49,504 nucleotides of DNA from Pseudomonadota bacterium (GTDB lineage: Bacteria > Pseudomonadota > Alphaproteobacteria > Rhizobiales > Beijerinckiaceae), in contig JAEXGT010000088.1 of assembly GCA_023450615.1 (NCBI GenBank), positions 1-49,504 on the forward strand, read 5' to 3'. Below, in pieces: positions 47,423 to 49,504 of the stretch. The notes under the pieces are model-generated. The model saw only the letters and a list, made by a program, of their open reading frames with translations, was not told the origin of the DNA and did no database searches. A program made the translations under genes and the position numbers. The stretch's first letter is position 1. The number at the start of each line of letters is the position of its first letter.

Positions 47423-47496
47423 TGGGGGATAGTTTAATGGTAGAACAGCGGACTCTGACTCCGTTAGTCTTGGTTCGAATCCAGGTCCCCCAGCCA
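47423..47496 (+). tRNA. tRNA-Gln (anticodon CUG)
   Basis: Acceptor stem TGGGGGA (47423-47429) pairs with TCCCCCA (47486-47492). The D stem is GTTT/GAAC. The anticodon stem is GCGGA/TCCGT with loop CTCTGAC, so the anticodon is CUG (codon CAG, Gln). The T arm is CTTGG-TTCGAAT-CCAGG. Discriminator G and an encoded CCA end at 47496. The U1-A72 end pair is typical of tRNA-Gln. Confidence 0.96.
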
Positions 47497-47653
47497 GCTC
47501 TTACATCAGCCCTTAGCTGAAAATCCCCACATCCCAGCCCCGCGCTTGCCAAGCGAAGCATGCGGCGGCAATCTTCGCAGGATAAGGCATTCAGCGGGTG
47601 TATGCCGAAGCAGTGTCTCACCGAGCGGCAGGGACACGGGGAAAGGTCAGATC

Positions 47654-48358
47654 ATGGACGGTGGGAATGCCGGTCCCGGCGGGATCGACGACGGGACTTT
47701 GCTCAGGGGTCAGGCGGGAGGTCTCAGCCGTAGATCGTTTCTGGTCGGATCCGCTGCCGGTCTCGGCACGCTGGGACTCGCCGGCTGCATGACATCCGAC
47801 GGCATGAGCGCCGCCGAGGCGGCGCGGGTCTACGGGCCGGTGCCCAATGAAAAATTCCCGGTCCCGGCGATCGACGTCAGCAAGGTCAATCCGAAATATT
47901 ATCGCCGCACGGTGCGCTACGAGACCAAGGAAGCGCCCGGCACGATCATCGTCGACCCCAGCAATTACTACGTCTATCGCGTCGAAGAAGACGGGAACGC
48001 CACGCGCTACGGCGCCAATGTCGGCCGTGACGGATTCCGGTGGAGCGGCGACGCCTATGTGGGGCGCAAGGGCGAATGGGCGACCTGGACACCGCCCAGG
48101 GAGATGATCAAGCGCCAGCCCGAGGCTGCCAAATGGGCCCGCGGCATGCCGGGAGGCCTCGACAATCCGCTCGGCGCGCGCACGCTCTATCTCTATCAGA
48201 ACGGCGCCTACACGCTCTATACGATCTATGCGAGCCTCGATGCGGAATCGATCGGCAACGGCATTACCAGCGGCTGTGTCGGTCTTCTCACGCAGGACAT
48301 GATGCACCTGTACGACCGCACGCCGGTCAAGACGAAAGTGATCGTCCTGCCAGCATAG
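47654..48358 (+). CDS. L,D-transpeptidase-like (YkuD) lipoprotein with altered active site
   Basis: A 234-residue protein with start at 47654 (AAAGGT upstream). The N-terminus has a twin-arginine-like motif (SRRSFLVG, Arg26-Arg27) and a lipobox (LAGC, Cys45), so it is probably a Tat-exported lipoprotein. Residues about 95-232 are a YkuD domain. The catalytic motif is changed: Cys208 is kept (TSGC), but the usual His of SHGC is Ser206, the upstream His position is Tyr192, and the Arg after Cys is Gly210. Canonical cross-linking activity is doubtful; it may bind peptidoglycan or belong to a variant subfamily. There is a 157-bp gap to the upstream tRNA gene. Confidence 0.85.
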   Translation: MDGGNAGPGGIDDGTLLRGQAGGLSRRSFLVGSAAGLGTLGLAGCMTSDGMSAAEAARVYGPVPNEKFPVPAIDVSKVNPKYYRRTVRYETKEAPGTIIVDPSNYYVYRVEEDGNATRYGANVGRDGFRWSGDAYVGRKGEWATWTPPREMIKRQPEAAKWARGMPGGLDNPLGARTLYLYQNGAYTLYTIYASLDAESIGNGITSGCVGLLTQDMMHLYDRTPVKTKVIVLPA

Positions 48359-48485
48359 AAACTGCACAGAACGACAGGGCGCTGCCGTTGCAGGCAGCGC
48401 CAATTCGGCGCCGCTCCTGACGCCTTGCGATCATGTGGACGTCGCTTTCCGGAGGCTCGGAGCCAACTAGCAACGGCGAGTGCGC

Positions 48486-48737
48486 TCAGGGGCGGGAAGC
48501 ATCCCAATCGATCGTCATCGCCGCCGTAATGGAGCATACTCGCTGGCTCTGCTCGTCCCGAACTTCGACGACGACAACGACGCCGTCAGGGTCGCTGTTC
48601 ACGACTTCGTTCGTGCCGATCTCAGCCGCCGAGCGCGCCGCCGCTCTCATGGCCTCGTTCGGGCCATCGAACTCCTCGCCCTCGTCATCGCGCGCGGTCA
48701 GCCCCTTGTTGTAGACGTCAAAGTAGTAGCGGGGCAC
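48486..48737 (-). CDS. DUF6894-family protein
   Basis: An 83-residue cytoplasmic protein. I set the start at a GTG (48737), giving MPRYYFDVYN, because AGAGGAG is six bases upstream; the ATG at 48743 directly abuts that site. The pattern PRYYFDVYNKG ... DDEGEEFDG ... AARSAAEIG, then VEVRDEQSQRV, is the DUF6894 layout common in Bradyrhizobium and Methylobacterium. The function is unknown. Confidence 0.82.
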   Translation of the reverse strand: MPRYYFDVYNKGLTARDDEGEEFDGPNEAMRAAARSAAEIGTNEVVNSDPDGVVVVVEVRDEQSQRVCSITAAMTIDWDASRP

Positions 48738-48913
48738 TCGCATCTCCTCTTGGTGGGTTTGCTTCATCTTGCGATGACAGGCGGAAAGCCACGTCTGCAC
48801 CGGTAAGTCGTGTATGCGCAGAACTGCGGGATGCGTCGTGGCGTTTTCTCAACAAGCCAGGAGTGGGACGCGCCCAGCCATTTGCGGCCATGTGCGCGTC
48901 CCAAGACCCATAG

Positions 48914-48926
48914 TTGCCCCTACGGG
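48914..48926 (+). repeat. Direct repeat, left copy (TTGCCCCTACGGG)
   Basis: Identical to 49260-49272. The first seven bases also pair with GGGGCAA at 48943-48949, giving a 7-bp inverted repeat. Confidence 0.7.
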
Positions 48927-49259
48927 TAGACGTTCATATACCGGGGCAAATCCAACTTCACTATAAGTATAAAAGCCCAATGAGCACTCGTGCGCTCGAA
49001 AATTGCGCTCATTGCGGCAATATCCAGGCTCAATCATGCCCTATCTTTAAATAATACGCCCAAACTACAAAGATCATGCATATTACAAACAAATCATGAA
49101 TTTTAGCACAATCTCAATTCACCATAATTGAAACAATATTTCTCATCGCAAACCTTAGCAATCATTCATTCATTTCTTATTGAAAATCATCCAACATTGT
49201 CGGAAATCCGACTGACGAAACAAGCCATTCGACATAAGCTGCGAATTCACGGCTCTCAT

Positions 49260-49272
49260 TTGCCCCTACGGG
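49260..49272 (+). repeat. Direct repeat, right copy (TTGCCCCTACGGG)
   Basis: Identical 13 bases to 48914-48926, at the right edge of the AT-rich island and 12 bp before the terminator stem. Confidence 0.7.
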
Positions 49273-49283
49273 CCGGACCTTGG

Positions 49284-49312
49284 AGCGCTCCTTCTCAGGA
49301 GCGCTTTTTTTT
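49284..49312 (+). terminator. Strong rho-independent terminator without an upstream gene
   Basis: A 9-bp stem AGCGCTCCT / AGGAGCGCT with a TCTC loop is followed by eight T. No coding gene reads into it from the left on this strand, which suggests a small RNA ending here. Confidence 0.85.
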
Positions 49313-49427
49313 GCACTGCCCTTACTCCCTCCTCTTACCCTCTGCGAGGCACGCTCCCGGTCTGGCAATCCGGTACGCAATCGGGCATTCTGAATACAAT
49401 CCGATATAACAAGACGAGATGAACTGA

Positions 49428-49504
49428 GTGAGCACATTAGAACGCGCCATTGCTATCGCTGCGGAGGCACATGCCGGGCAGACCGACAAGGGCGGCAGTC
49501 CTTA
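49428..49504 (+). CDS. N-terminus of an HD-domain (SpoT/Mesh1-like) hydrolase, cut by window end
   Basis: The GTG at 49428 opens a frame reading STLERAIAIAAEAHAGQTDK then GGSPY to the last base. LERAI.IAAEAHAGQ.DK is the first helix of (p)ppGpp hydrolase-type HD domains. Only 25 residues are visible, so the family call rests on this helix alone. Confidence 0.65.
   Translation, partial: MSTLERAIAIAAEAHAGQTDKGGSP

Larger units (their letters stand above)
48738..49427. other. Long gene-free region holding an AT-rich island
   Basis: There is no gene over 690 bp. From 48961 to 49200 I count 84 G or C in 240 bases (35 percent), far below the rest of the window. Thirteen-base direct repeats TTGCCCCTACGGG bound the island at 48914-48926 and 49260-49272. 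A strong terminator follows the second repeat. Open frames here lack ribosome sites. Confidence 0.65.

Noticed and set aside
47301..47621. 106-codon minus-strand frame across tRNA-Gln
   Set aside because: It reads antisense through the tRNA; the peptide WIRTKTNGVRVRC is the usual artefact of this.
49128..49409. 93-codon frame in the AT-rich region
   Set aside because: It has no ribosome site, crosses a direct repeat and a strong terminator, and has no domain.

Overview
The window looks like a chromosomal segment of an alphaproteobacterium of the order Hyphomicrobiales (Rhizobiales), most likely near Methylobacteriaceae such as Microvirga. This rests on high GC, the gene order aspS / rnd / ppx-ppk1-hda / AI-2E permease / purM-purN, a split gatCA and gatB, a trehalose/maltose-type ABC operon, and many rhizobial-style intergenic palindromes. 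The family assignment is inference; I could not run a search.

Layout. 1-2.8 kb: the end of an unknown gene and maeB (malic enzyme fused to a phosphotransacetylase-like domain). 3.0-4.8 kb: aspS. 4.8-5.8 kb: a GC-rich gene-free kilobase with a LexA-type box and a nested palindrome. 5.8-8.1 kb: a short WYL-like protein, RNase D and a 2-oxoglutarate oxygenase. 8.2-14.4 kb: a tightly packed minus-strand operon, pgsA-like, AI-2E permease, hda, ppk1, ppx. 14.8-20.1 kb: an accessory locus of two tandem copies of [promoter, membrane sulfatase-like hydrolase, 71-residue membrane protein], followed by a methyltransferase whose N-terminal half carries a kinase-like loop. 20.2-21.3 kb: a dead alpha/beta hydrolase. 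21.4-23.1 kb: purM-purN.

23-33 kb holds mostly single genes: a molybdopterin oxidoreductase, ndk, small secreted proteins, two glutathione transferases, two GNAT acetyltransferases and a zinc-ribbon adenylate cyclase. 33.9-40.1 kb carries gatB, then a divergent EamA exporter/ArsR regulator pair sharing a perfect inverted repeat, then gatA and gatC. 40.6-45.7 kb: an UlaG-like metallohydrolase and a complete sugar ABC importer. 45.8-49.5 kb: ruvX, a frameshifted RTX calcium-binding protein, tRNA-Gln(CUG), a divergent L,D-transpeptidase-like lipoprotein, a DUF6894 protein, an AT-rich island bounded by 13-bp direct repeats, and the start of an HD-domain protein.

How the parts fit. AspRS has the residues of the non-discriminating type, and GatCAB is complete in the window, so indirect Asn-tRNA and/or Gln-tRNA synthesis is predicted. 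The hda-ppk1-ppx operon links replication control with polyphosphate turnover. The most novel candidate is the 14.8-20.1 kb locus, which appears to be an uncharacterised envelope-modification module sitting inside an otherwise housekeeping block.
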